From: Nocardioides solisilvae
GTDB lineage: Bacteria > Actinomycetota > Actinomycetes > Propionibacteriales > Nocardioidaceae
Direction of reading: 5' to 3'
DNA length: 64,000 bases
Assembly: GCF_003194625.1 (NCBI RefSeq)
Contig: NZ_QHKX01000002.1
Location: 682,001 to 746,000 of the forward strand
Part shown: positions 37,241 to 45,237 of the stretch, one piece after another
Layout: every line of letters starts with the position of its first letter
Position numbering within the stretch: position 1 is the stretch's first letter
The notes under the pieces: generated by a model
The model's input: only the letters and a program-made list of their open reading frames with translations
Databases searched by the model: none
Told to the model about the DNA's origin: nothing
Made by a program: the position numbers and the translations under genes

Positions 37241-37513
37241 AAGATTAGGGCAGGCTCGTTGCGACGTCACGGGCTTGGCAGCCTCGACCGACTGTTCTGC
37301 GATCCCGGGGGGCACCACCCCCCGTTCCAAGACGTGACGGTCCTTCCATCGCTCGACGGGACGAGAAGCGCGTCCACAAGCATCACGAACGAAGTGTCGC
37401 TGGACTTCGATGCCCCATCGCACTGCTACGTCGACGCGTGGAAGGATTTCGGCTTGCGGACTCTCTGCGGACTGGGCGGGGTGAGACCCCCTCTGACCTG
37501 CACAAACACGCTA
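37241..37513. other. Non-coding right end of the island
   Basis: No gene is recognised. A G-run/C-run hairpin (GGGGGGCACCACCCCCC, about 37306-37322) lies within it. The right arm-type repeat is at 37453-37472. Forward frames are open for some distance but encode no known domain. Confidence 0.55.
37453..37472 (+). repeat. Arm-type direct repeat, right copy
   Basis: CTTGCGGACTCTCTGCGGAC, 18 of 20 identical to 34865-34884. It ends 41 bp inside the right direct repeat. Confidence 0.5.
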
Positions 37514-37534
37514 GCTCACACGTTGAAGCGGAAC
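37514..37534 (+). repeat. Right direct repeat (attR-like)
   Basis: 21 bp identical to 34718-34738. Contains the last codons and TGA of ychF on the minus strand. Confidence 0.8.
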
Positions 37535-38589
37535 TCCACGACGTCGCCGTCGGCCATGACGTAGTCCTTGCCCTCCATGCGGACCTTGCCGGCCTCCTTG
37601 GCCTTGGCCATCGACCCCGCGGCGACGAGGTCGTCGAAGGAGACGATCTCGGCCTTGATGAAGCCCTTCTGGAAGTCGGTGTGGATCACGCCGGCTGCCT
37701 CGGGGGCGGTGGCGCCCTGTGGGATCGTCCAGGCGCGCGTCTCCTTGGGCCCTGCGGTGAGGTAGGTCTGCAGGCCGAGGGTGGCGAAGCCGACCCGGGC
37801 CAGCACCTCCAGGCCGGGCTCGGTGACGCCCGCCTCGGCCAGGAACTCGGCGGCCTCCTCGTCGTCGAGCTCGACCAGCTCGGACTCGAACTTCGCGTCG
37901 AGGAAGATCGCCTCGGCGGGCGCGACCAGGTCGCGCATCTGCTGCTTGAGCGCCTCGTCGCCGAGCTCGTCGGAGTCGCAGTTGAAGACGTAGATGAACG
38001 GCTTGGCGGTGAGCAGCGACAGCTCGCGCAGCAGGCTGCGGTCGATCGAGGTGGCGATGATCGGCGTCCCGGCCTCGAGCGCCTCCTTGGCCGCCCGCGC
38101 CGCCTCGAGGTTGGCCACCAGGTCCTTGACCTTGCGCGACTCCTTCTCCAGCCGGACGACGGCCCGCTCGACGGTCTCGAGGTCGGCGAGGATCAGCTCG
38201 GTCTGGATGGTGGAGATGTCGTTGCCGGGGTTGACCTCGCCGTCGACGTGGGTGACGTCCTCGTCGCGGAAGACCCGGGTCACCTGGCAGATCGCGGCCG
38301 ACTCGCGGATGTGGGAGAGGAACTTGTTGCCCAGGCCCTCGCCCTGCGAGGCGCCGCGGACGATGCCGGCGATGTCGACGAACTCCACGGTCGCGGGGAG
38401 GATCTTCTCGCTGCCGAAGATCTCCGCCAGCCTCGCCAGACGGGAGTCGGGCACCCCGACCACGCCGACGTTGGGCTCGATCGTCGCGAAGGGGTAGTTC
38501 GCGGCGAGCACGTCATTCTTGGTCAGCGCGTTGAAGAGGGTCGACTTGCCGGCGTTGGGGAGTCCGACGATCCCGATGGTGAGGGCCAC
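37516..38589 (-). CDS. ychF: Redox-regulated ATPase YchF (Obg-like)
   Basis: 357 aa, the universal OLA1/YchF family. G1 GLPNAGKSTLFNALT, G3 DIAGIVRGASQGEGLG, and VFNCDSDE in the place of the G4 NKxD motif, the change that gives YchF its preference for ATP. The C-terminal TGS domain ends ADGDVVEFRFNV, the family terminus. It associates with ribosomes and is linked to stress responses. GTG 38589 has TAGACT 8 nt upstream. The final seven codons lie in the right island repeat and are intact. Confidence 0.97.
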   Translation of the reverse strand: MALTIGIVGLPNAGKSTLFNALTKNDVLAANYPFATIEPNVGVVGVPDSRLARLAEIFGSEKILPATVEFVDIAGIVRGASQGEGLGNKFLSHIRESAAICQVTRVFRDEDVTHVDGEVNPGNDISTIQTELILADLETVERAVVRLEKESRKVKDLVANLEAARAAKEALEAGTPIIATSIDRSLLRELSLLTAKPFIYVFNCDSDELGDEALKQQMRDLVAPAEAIFLDAKFESELVELDDEEAAEFLAEAGVTEPGLEVLARVGFATLGLQTYLTAGPKETRAWTIPQGATAPEAAGVIHTDFQKGFIKAEIVSFDDLVAAGSMAKAKEAGKVRMEGKDYVMADGDVVEFRFNV

Positions 38590-38684
38590 GGGCGCCGAGT
38601 CTAGGTGCGGCGCCCGCGGCCCTCGAAATCACGCGGGGTCGCTGGGCCCCCGCGTCGTCGGTGCCCTGTGGGAGGCTCGCACCC

Positions 38685-39215
38685 GTGACGATCGACGCCC
38701 CGCCCGACGTGCCCGTCCCCGAGCCCGACCCGGTGGCCCTCCGCGAGCCCGCGCACCAGGTCTGCCCCCGGGCGGTGCAGTACTGGCGGACGTCCGCCGC
38801 GCTCGGCCTCCTCGCCGAGCTGGCGGTCGCCGGCGTCCTCTTCCTGCTCCTGCCGTGGTGGGCCTGGTGGGCCACCGCCCTCGTCGTGGCGGCCACGCTG
38901 GTCAACCTGGTCTACGTGCTGGTCGTGCCCGGCCTGCGCTTCCGGGTGCACCGCTGGGAGGTGAGCCCGACGGCCGTCCACACCCGCTCGGGGTGGTTGG
39001 AGGTCGAGACCCGCATCGCGCCGCTCAGCCGGGTGCAGACGGTCGACTCCACCCAGGGCCTCCTGATGCGCCGTTTCCGTCTGGCCTCCCTCACGGTCAC
39101 CACCGCCTCGGCCGCCGGACCGATCACCATCGAGGGGCTGGACGCCGACGACGCGCGGCGCCTGGTCGCCCAGCTCACCGCGATCACCGGCGCCGCCGAG
39201 GGCGACGCCACGTGA
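38685..39215 (+). CDS. Membrane protein with bacterial PH domain (YdbS-like)
   Basis: 176 aa. Two hydrophobic segments (residues ~40-85) are followed by a bPH2/DUF304 domain: VHTRSGWLEVETRIAPLSRVQTVDSTQGLLMRRFRLASLTV, the family core. GTG 38685 has GGGAGG about 10 nt upstream. It overlaps the next gene, a larger protein of the same family, as GTGA. In Bacillus, YdbS/YdbT form such a pair and are linked to antimicrobial peptide tolerance; a similar role here is untested. Confidence 0.88.
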   Translation: MTIDAPPDVPVPEPDPVALREPAHQVCPRAVQYWRTSAALGLLAELAVAGVLFLLLPWWAWWATALVVAATLVNLVYVLVVPGLRFRVHRWEVSPTAVHTRSGWLEVETRIAPLSRVQTVDSTQGLLMRRFRLASLTVTTASAAGPITIEGLDADDARRLVAQLTAITGAAEGDAT

Positions 39216-40732
39216 GCGACGACTGGCGCCGGCTCAGTCCCCGCAAGCTCGTCATCGACCCGCTGGCGGTCCTGCGCTCCTTCTTCTTCCCGCTGGTGGC
39301 GGTGGTGATCGGGGTCAGCAGCAGCGGCCGGCCCATGTGGACGTTCGCCGTCCTGCCGGCCTTCCTCCTCGGCGCCGTCGCGCTCGGCGTGGTGCCGTGG
39401 CTGACCACGTGGTTCCGCCTCGACGAGGAGCAGTTCCAGCTGCGCAGCGGACTGCTCAACAAGAAGAGCTCGACGGTCCGCCTGGACCGGATCCGCAGCG
39501 TCGACCTCGAGGGCCAGCTCGTCCACCGGATGCTCGGGCTGCGCACCGTGCGGATCGGCACCGGTGTGGACGACGACCGGATCACCCTCGACGCCGTCAC
39601 CGTCGTCGAGGCCGCCGAGCTGCGCCGGGTGCTGCTCGCCCGCTCGGCCTCCGGCGCCGACCCCCGGGCCCTCGACGACGCCGACCGGGGGCCCCACCCC
39701 ACGCCGCCCCCTCCCCCCGCTCCCGAGCAGGTGCTCGCCCGGCTCGACCCGACATGGGTCCGGTTCGCCCCCTTCAGCCTCGCGAGGCTCGTCGTGGTGG
39801 CCGGCGCCGTCGGGTTCCTCACCCAGGTCCTCGACGACTTCCCGGTCCTCGACGGCGACGACGTGCGCAGCGCGTGGGAGTGGGTGACCGGCTTCGCCGT
39901 GCTCGCCGTCGTCGCGTTCCTGCTCGCGATCGCCCTGCTCGGCTGGATCGCCCTCTCGATCGTCGGCTACCTCGCCCAGTGGTGGGGGCTGCGGCTCAGC
40001 CGCGGCGCGGGCTCCCTCCACCTCGTCCACGGCCTGCTCACCACCCGGTCGGTCACGGTCGAGGAGCAGCGGATCCGCGGGATCGAGCTGGAGGAGAAGG
40101 TGCTGCTGCGGATGGTCCGCGGGGCCGAGCTCTCCACCCTCGCCACCGGGGTCAGCAACGGGGTGACGGCCGTGCTGCCCCCGTGCCCGGCGACGGTGGC
40201 CCGAGGCGTGGGGGCGCAGGTGGTGGAGGACGCACGTCCCCTCGCCACCGGGCTGCGTCCGCACGGCCCGGCCGCCAGGCGCCGCAGCCACGTGAGGTGG
40301 CAGCGTCCGACCCTCGTCCTGCTGGTCGTCCTCCTCGCGCTCCGGCTCGACGCCCTGGAGCCGGTGCGGGACCGCCTCGACTGGGTCCCCGGCTGGCTGC
40401 CGTGGGCCGCGGTGCCGGCGGCCGCGCTGCTGGGGGCGCTGCTGGCCGAGGCGGCCTACGCCCACCTCGGTCACGCCCTGACCGACCGCCACCTGGTGGT
40501 CGGCAGCGGGACCAGCACCCGCCGCCGTACCGTCCTGGAGCGTGACGGGGTGATCGGCTGGGTCGTGGAGCAGAGCTGGTTCCAGCGACGGGCCGGTCTC
40601 GCGACGCTGGTGGCCACCACCGCCGCCGGGCAGGAGCGGGTCACGCTGCGCGACGTCCCCCACGACCGGGCGGTCGAGCTGGCCCACCAGGTCACGCCGG
40701 CGGCGCTGGCCCCCTTCGTCCGGACGGCGTGA
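39212..40732 (+). CDS. Membrane protein with multiple bacterial PH domains (YdbT-like)
   Basis: 506 aa with three sets of paired hydrophobic segments, each followed by a bPH2 domain: LLNKKSSTVRLDRIRSVDLEGQLVHRMLGLRTV, LLTTRSVTVEEQRIRGIELEEKVLLRMVRGAEL and STRRRTVLERDGVIGWVVEQSWFQRRAGLATL. A Pro-rich linker (HPTPPPPPAP) follows the first. GTG 39212 overlaps the previous stop. The pair probably forms one membrane complex. Confidence 0.88.
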   Translation: MSDDWRRLSPRKLVIDPLAVLRSFFFPLVAVVIGVSSSGRPMWTFAVLPAFLLGAVALGVVPWLTTWFRLDEEQFQLRSGLLNKKSSTVRLDRIRSVDLEGQLVHRMLGLRTVRIGTGVDDDRITLDAVTVVEAAELRRVLLARSASGADPRALDDADRGPHPTPPPPPAPEQVLARLDPTWVRFAPFSLARLVVVAGAVGFLTQVLDDFPVLDGDDVRSAWEWVTGFAVLAVVAFLLAIALLGWIALSIVGYLAQWWGLRLSRGAGSLHLVHGLLTTRSVTVEEQRIRGIELEEKVLLRMVRGAELSTLATGVSNGVTAVLPPCPATVARGVGAQVVEDARPLATGLRPHGPAARRRSHVRWQRPTLVLLVVLLALRLDALEPVRDRLDWVPGWLPWAAVPAAALLGALLAEAAYAHLGHALTDRHLVVGSGTSTRRRTVLERDGVIGWVVEQSWFQRRAGLATLVATTAAGQERVTLRDVPHDRAVELAHQVTPAALAPFVRTA

Positions 40733-40761
40733 CGCCGGCGCGGACCACGTCCGCGCCGGCG
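40733..40761. terminator. Strong hairpin between convergent genes
   Basis: A perfect 13 bp stem, CGCCGGCGCGGAC with its complement, and a 3 nt CAC loop directly after the YdbT-like stop and before the kdgT stop. No T-tract; likely bidirectional terminator. Confidence 0.65.
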
Positions 40762-40780
40762 CCCCCGGGGGCGGTCCTGC

Positions 40781-41842
40781 TCAGCGGACAAGCGCCGGCT
40801 CCGACGCGGGCGTCTCCGTCAGCTCGGCGGGGTCCGGGAGCCTGCCCTCGTGGAACGCCTCCTCCAGCTCCGGGCTGATCCCGCGGCGCTGCTGCCAGGC
40901 GGAGACCCAGGCGACGAGGAAGGGGGCCACGAAGGCGGTGGTGACCACCGCGGCGGCCACCTGCGCCGTGGCCACCTCCTGGACCGCCAGGAACGTCGGG
41001 TCGACGGTGGCGACGGCGACCGGCGTGGCGATCGCGTTGCCCGCGGTGCTGGCCTCGGCGACGCCGGCGATCACGTTGCGGGCCGGGCGGGGGTGGCGCC
41101 GGACCCTGTGCCAGAGCACCAGCCCGCCGACGGCCGCGCCGCCGGAGAGCACGACGGTGGCCAGGCCGAGCAGCACGCCGGCCATCCCGGCGGTCGCCAG
41201 CACGGTGAAGTCGATGCCGGCGCCCAGCGCGAAGGCCGCGAACGGGATGATCAGCTTCTCCCCCGGCGCCAGGAACTCGCGGGCGACCGCGCTGCCGTTG
41301 CCGAGCAGGAAGCCCAGCACCATCGGGAGGACGGCGGCCAGCAGCGCCATCAGCGGGAAGTCGGCCAGCCCGGCGGCGCCCATCGCCACGAGGGTGAGGA
41401 ACGGGCCGTCGTTGATCGACAGCACCGAGATCGCGCCCTTGTCGGTGCGGTTGCCGAACTGGCTGGTGAGGGCGACGTAGAGCGAGCCGTTGGAGTTGGA
41501 CATCGCCGCGATCACGGCCAGCGGGACGAGGCCCCACAGCGTGCCGCCCGGCACGAGGAAGGCGATCGAGAGGCCGACCGCGACGGCGACGCCGTACTTC
41601 GCGAGCAAGAGGACGATCCCCTTCTCCACGGCGGGCAGCGCGGCCCTCACCTGGATCTGGGAGCCGACCGAGAAGAAGAAGAGACCGATGAGGACCGGCG
41701 CCCCCTCCTTGAAGAGGGCGGTGGTGAAGCTACCGATCGAGAGCAGGTCGGGGGCCACCGTGTTGACCACGGCGCCGAGGAAGAGCGGGACGATCATCAG
41801 CGCGCCGGGGATCCGGCCGATCGTGCGGAGCAGGTTGTCCAT
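40781..41842 (-). CDS. kdgT: 2-keto-3-deoxygluconate permease family transporter
   Basis: 353 aa with about ten membrane segments, matching the KdgT family: IPGALMIVPLFLGAVVNT at the N-terminus, AAMSNSNGSLYVALTSQFG, and AGVAEASTAGNAIATPVAV. The family imports 2-keto-3-deoxygluconate by proton symport in enterobacteria. ATG 41842 has GAAGGA upstream. It follows a short-chain dehydrogenase gene by 42 bp on the same strand, so the pair may transport and oxidise a related acid. No KDG kinase or aldolase is nearby, so the substrate may differ. Confidence 0.88.
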   Translation of the reverse strand: MDNLLRTIGRIPGALMIVPLFLGAVVNTVAPDLLSIGSFTTALFKEGAPVLIGLFFFSVGSQIQVRAALPAVEKGIVLLLAKYGVAVAVGLSIAFLVPGGTLWGLVPLAVIAAMSNSNGSLYVALTSQFGNRTDKGAISVLSINDGPFLTLVAMGAAGLADFPLMALLAAVLPMVLGFLLGNGSAVAREFLAPGEKLIIPFAAFALGAGIDFTVLATAGMAGVLLGLATVVLSGGAAVGGLVLWHRVRRHPRPARNVIAGVAEASTAGNAIATPVAVATVDPTFLAVQEVATAQVAAAVVTTAFVAPFLVAWVSAWQQRRGISPELEEAFHEGRLPDPAELTETPASEPALVR

Positions 41843-41884
41843 GACGGGTCCTTCAGGGGGTGGAGGGAGGGTGGGAACGGCCGG

Positions 41885-42667
41885 TCAGCCCTGGTCGCCG
41901 CCGGCGACGGGCAGCACGGAGCCGGTGACGTACGAGGCCTCGTCCGAGGCGAGGAAGAGGATCGGCCCGACCTGCTCGGCGAGGGTGCCGTAGCGCTTCA
42001 TGTGGCTGCTGGACACTGTCTGGTCGACGATCTCCCGGTACCAGGCCTGGTCCCGGTCGTCGAGGTCGGAGTCGTTGCGCGGGATCCGGCGCGGCGGCGC
42101 CTCGGTGCCGCCGGGCGCGGTGGCGACCACCCGCACGCCCTTGGCCGCCGCCTCGAACGCCAGGGCGGCGGTGAGGGCGTTGACGCCGCCCTTGGCCGCG
42201 GCGTACGGCGCCCGGTTGACGCCGCGGGTGGCCACCGAGCTGACGTTGACGATCGTCCCGGCACCCCGCTCGACCATCGACGGGAGCACGGCACGGCAGC
42301 ACCACAGCGTCGGGAAGAGCGAGCGCCGCACCTCCTGCTCGATCGCGGCGACGTCGTACTCCTCGTAGGGGCGGGTCCAGATCGTGCCGCCGACGTTGTT
42401 GACGAGCACGTCGACGCGGCCGTGCTCGGCCAGCGCCACCTCGACGAGCGCCTGCGCCCCGTCGAACTGCTCGAGGTCGCCCTCGAAGGTGGTGGCCCGG
42501 CCGCCCGCCTCCTCGATCTCGACCGCGACGTCCGTGACCAGGGGTGAGCGGTCCGCGAGCAGCACCGTGCCGCCCTCCGCCGCCGCGCGCACGGCGACCG
42601 CCGCGCCGATGCCCTGGGCCGCGCCGGTGACGACCAGGACCTTGTCCGAGAACCGTGATGGGTACAT
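41885..42667 (-). CDS. Short-chain dehydrogenase, BenD-like (dihydroxycyclohexadiene carboxylate dehydrogenase type)
   Basis: 260 aa SDR. NAD-binding VVTGAAQGIGAAVAV, NNVGG, catalytic Ser and Tyr-x3-Lys in NVSSVATRGVNRAPYAAAKGG. The region VATAPGGTEAPPRRIPRN and the C-terminal MKRYGTLAEQVGPILFLASDEASYVTGSVLPVAGGD are like BenD/XylL, which rearomatise benzoate cis-diols to catechol. There are no benABC genes here and the partner is a KdgT-like permease, so the real substrate is open. ATG 42667 follows GAGGAGG, a firm start. Confidence 0.85.
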   Translation of the reverse strand: MYPSRFSDKVLVVTGAAQGIGAAVAVRAAAEGGTVLLADRSPLVTDVAVEIEEAGGRATTFEGDLEQFDGAQALVEVALAEHGRVDVLVNNVGGTIWTRPYEEYDVAAIEQEVRRSLFPTLWCCRAVLPSMVERGAGTIVNVSSVATRGVNRAPYAAAKGGVNALTAALAFEAAAKGVRVVATAPGGTEAPPRRIPRNDSDLDDRDQAWYREIVDQTVSSSHMKRYGTLAEQVGPILFLASDEASYVTGSVLPVAGGDQG

Positions 42668-42690
42668 GCGTTTTGCCTCCTCGAGATGAC

Positions 42691-42707
42691 GACCTGTGTC
42701 ACAGGTC
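42691..42707. promoter_or_regulatory. 17 bp palindrome upstream of the SDR-kdgT operon
   Basis: GACCTGTGTCACAGGTC is a perfect odd-centred palindrome 24 bp before the SDR start codon. Its position near the expected transcript start suggests a repressor operator, for example of a GntR- or IclR-type regulator. No regulator gene is adjacent. Confidence 0.6.
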
Positions 42708-42756
42708 ACGTCTGACGAGGACGGTGTCGCGCACCACAGGGGCGTGTGAAAGACCG

Positions 42757-42770
42757 AATCGGCGCCGATT
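42757..42770. promoter_or_regulatory. 14 bp palindrome in the SDR/xth intergenic region
   Basis: AATCGGCGCCGATT is a perfect palindrome, followed by the overlapping imperfect CCGATTGATCGG. It may be a second operator half of the divergent region. Its role is unknown. Confidence 0.45.
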
Positions 42771-42836
42771 GATCGGCTCCGCCTATGAGCGCAGGTCACC
42801 CGGGTGTGCCGTGGACCACACGCCTAGGGTGGGCTG

Positions 42837-43625
42837 GTGCGCATCGCGACCTGGAACGTCAACTCCCTCCGCTCCCGCATCGGCCGCGTCGAGGCCTTCC
42901 TGGAGCGTCACGACGTCGACGTGCTGGCGCTCCAGGAGACGAAGGCGAAGGTCGACCAGCTCCCGGTGATGGGGCTCCAGTCGCTGGGCTACGAGGTCGC
43001 CGCCGCCGGCACCAGCCAGTGGAACGGCGTGGCGCTGGTGAGCCGGGTCGGGCTGGAGAACGTCCGGGTCGGCTTCGAGGGGATGCCCGGCTACGGCGAC
43101 CCCGTGGAGCCCGAGGCCCGCGCGATCGGCGCGGTCTGCGGCGGCGTGCGGATCTGGTCGCTCTACGTGCCCAACGGCCGCAAGCCCGCCGACCCGCACT
43201 ACGTCTACAAGCTCGACTGGCTGGCCCGGCTGCGCGACCAGGCCCGGGGGTGGCTGGGCGAGGAGACCGCGCTGGTGGGCGACTGGAACGTCTGCCCCAC
43301 CGACGAGGACGTCTTCGACCCGGCGCAGTTCCGCAGCTCGACGCACGTGACGCCCGCTGAGCGCGCCGCGTTCCGGGCGTTCCTCGACGACGGGTACGCC
43401 GACGTGGTGCGGCCGCACGCACCGGGCCCGGAGAACTACACCTACTGGGACTACTACCGCCAGCGGTTCGAGCGGAACCGCGGCCTGCGGATCGACTTCG
43501 TGCTGGGCTCCCCCTCCCTGGCGTCGCGGGTCACCCACGCGTTCATCGACCGCGAGGAGCGCGACCCCACCTTCGGCGAGGGGTCGCCGTCCGACCACGC
43601 CCCCGTGGTCGTCGACCTCGGCTGA
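42837..43625 (+). CDS. xth: Exodeoxyribonuclease III
   Basis: 262 aa. ExoIII/AP endonuclease of the EEP superfamily, acting in base excision repair. Seen: RIATWNVNSLRSRI, LALQETKAKVDQ (catalytic Glu), WSLYVPNGRK, GDWNVCPTDEDVFD, and the C-terminal RIDFVLGSP and SDHAPVVVDL (catalytic His). GTG 42837 has TAGGGT 6 nt upstream (42825-42830) and no ribosome site. Confidence 0.95.
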   Translation: MRIATWNVNSLRSRIGRVEAFLERHDVDVLALQETKAKVDQLPVMGLQSLGYEVAAAGTSQWNGVALVSRVGLENVRVGFEGMPGYGDPVEPEARAIGAVCGGVRIWSLYVPNGRKPADPHYVYKLDWLARLRDQARGWLGEETALVGDWNVCPTDEDVFDPAQFRSSTHVTPAERAAFRAFLDDGYADVVRPHAPGPENYTYWDYYRQRFERNRGLRIDFVLGSPSLASRVTHAFIDREERDPTFGEGSPSDHAPVVVDLG

Positions 43626-43630
43626 CCGCG

Positions 43631-43996
43631 GTGGAGCCCGAGGACCTGTTCGCCGGACACCCCGAGGGCCTGACGCTGTGCCGCCTCGTCCAGGAGGCCG
43701 TCGCCGACCTCGGGGACGACGTGACGACGGCCGCGAGCCGCAGCCAGGTCGCCTTCCGCCGGCGCCGGGGCTTCGCCTACGTCTGGCGGCCCGGTCAGTA
43801 CGTCGCCAACGACGCGCCGGCGGTCCTCTCCCTCGCCCTCCCCCACGAGCTTCGCTCGCGGCGCTTCAAGGAGGTCGTCCACCCCTCCCCGCGGGTCTGG
43901 ATGCACCACCTCGAGCTCCGCCGGCCCCAGGACGTCGACGACGAGGTGCGCGCCTGGCTCGCGGCGGCGTACGCCGCCGCCGTCGACGTCCCCTGA
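43631..43996 (+). CDS. DUF5655-family protein
   Basis: 121 aa. The patterns TAASRSQVAFRRRRGFAYVWRPGQYV and RFKEVVHPSPRVWMHHLELR match the DUF5655 family of unknown function. GTG 43631 is only 5 nt after the xth stop, so it is in an operon with that repair gene. Confidence 0.8.
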   Translation: MEPEDLFAGHPEGLTLCRLVQEAVADLGDDVTTAASRSQVAFRRRRGFAYVWRPGQYVANDAPAVLSLALPHELRSRRFKEVVHPSPRVWMHHLELRRPQDVDDEVRAWLAAAYAAAVDVP

Positions 43997-44054
43997 CGCG
44001 CCTCGCCGGGTGCGCGTCCCAGGACTGTCGGCGGTCGCCGCCATGATCGGGGAC

Positions 44055-45215
44055 ATGGACCTCTCGACCCTGTTGACGCTGGTGACCGGGCTGCTGCTGG
44101 GCCTCGCCCTCGGGGCGCTGATCGGCTGGCTCTGGGCGGGCACCCGCCACCCCGGCGAGGAGGCCGTCGCCGCCCTGGAGTCCCGGGCCGCCGACCAGGC
44201 GGTGGTCCGCGAGGGGCTGGATCGGCTGGCCGACCAGCTGCGCGACCTGCACCACGACCGCGCCACCTGGCAGGGCGAGTTCAACGCGCAGGTCCGGGGC
44301 ATGCAGATGACCACCGAGTCGCTGCGCCGCGAGACCTCCTCGCTGGCCACCGCGCTGCGCAAGCCCCAGGTCCGCGGCCGCTGGGGAGAGATGCACCTGC
44401 GGCGGGCGGTTGAGCTGGCCGGGATGGTGGACCGGTGCGACTTCACCGAGCAGCACCGGCTCGACGACGGCGCGCTGCGGCCCGACCTGGTGGTCCACCT
44501 GGCCGGCGGGCGCCACGTCGTCGTCGATGCCAAGGTGCCGCTGGACGCGTTCCTCGACGCCACCGCCGCCGACGACGACCAGGAGCGCGAGGCCCACCTC
44601 GCCCGGCACGCCCGCCAGCTGCGCACCCACGTCGCCGGGCTCTCCGACAAGGCGTACTGGAAGTCGCTGCCGGGCACGCCCGAGTTCGTGGTGCTCTTCG
44701 TCCCGGCGGAGGCGTTCCTCTCCGCCGCCCTCGAGGCCGAGCCCCGGCTGCTGGAGCACGCCGCCGAGCGCCGGGTGGTCCTGGCGACGCCCACCACCCT
44801 GATCGCCCTGCTCCGCACGGTCGCCCAGGGATGGAGCCACGAGACGCTGGCCGGGCAGGTGGCCGAGGTGCAGCGGCTGGGTCGCGAGCTCTACGACCGC
44901 CTCGGGACGATGGGCGACCACGTCGCCCAGGTCGGCCGGAGCCTCGGCTCCGCGGTGAAGGCCTACAACCAGGCGGTCGGCTCGCTGGAGGGCCGGGTGC
45001 TGGTCACGGCCCGGAGGTTCGAGGCCCTCGGTGTGGTCGACCCAGGGCTCGACGAGGTCCGCCAGGTCGACCTGGCCCCCCGGGAGCCGTCGGCCCCCGA
45101 GCTCGCCCTGCTCGACGAGCGGGAGCCGTTCCCCGACCTCGCCGGTCTCAGCGCCCCGCCGCAGGAGGGCACCGACGCGTCCGACGACCCGGCGCGTCGC
45201 TCGCGCGGAGCCTGA
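44055..45215 (+). CDS. rmuC: DNA recombination protein RmuC
   Basis: 386 aa. An N-terminal membrane anchor (LLTLVTGLLLGLALGALIGWLW), a coiled-coil-rich region to ~110, then the RmuC nuclease-like domain with RGRWGEMHLRRAVELAGM, VVVDAKVPLDAFLDA and EFVVLFVPAEAFL. RmuC limits recombination between inverted repeats in E. coli. ATG 44055 is preferred because CATGAT lies 7 nt upstream; ATG 44043 and GTG 44010 are alternatives. It lies between xth and a DUF6542 gene on the same strand. Confidence 0.92.
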   Translation: MDLSTLLTLVTGLLLGLALGALIGWLWAGTRHPGEEAVAALESRAADQAVVREGLDRLADQLRDLHHDRATWQGEFNAQVRGMQMTTESLRRETSSLATALRKPQVRGRWGEMHLRRAVELAGMVDRCDFTEQHRLDDGALRPDLVVHLAGGRHVVVDAKVPLDAFLDATAADDDQEREAHLARHARQLRTHVAGLSDKAYWKSLPGTPEFVVLFVPAEAFLSAALEAEPRLLEHAAERRVVLATPTTLIALLRTVAQGWSHETLAGQVAEVQRLGRELYDRLGTMGDHVAQVGRSLGSAVKAYNQAVGSLEGRVLVTARRFEALGVVDPGLDEVRQVDLAPREPSAPELALLDEREPFPDLAGLSAPPQEGTDASDDPARRSRGA

Positions 45216-45237
45216 CGGGAGCCCTACGTTGGTCGAC

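Larger units (their letters stand above)
34718..37534. mobile_element. 2.8 kb genomic island at the convergent 3' ends of the CDF-like gene and ychF
   Basis: The island is bounded by a perfect 21 bp direct repeat (34718-34738 and 37514-37534; starts GCTCACACG, ends GCGGAAC). The left copy carries the end of the CDF-like gene, the right copy the end of ychF. Removing the island plus one repeat copy joins the two genes with overlapping stops, as expected for attB. The interior has visibly lower GC, an XRE/AbiEii pair, and broken DUF3024 and IS256-family genes. No intact integrase is present, so the element is probably a remnant or was mobilised in trans. The boundaries are seen; the site-specific mechanism is inferred. 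Confidence 0.78.

Noticed and set aside
37300-37325. G-run/C-run hairpin as an intrinsic terminator
   Set aside because: No T-tract and no active gene upstream; it may be an artefact of the decayed region.
37241-37513. A C-terminal fragment of a tyrosine integrase at the right island end
   Set aside because: None of the frames shows the His-x-x-Arg and Tyr box pattern of tyrosine recombinases.
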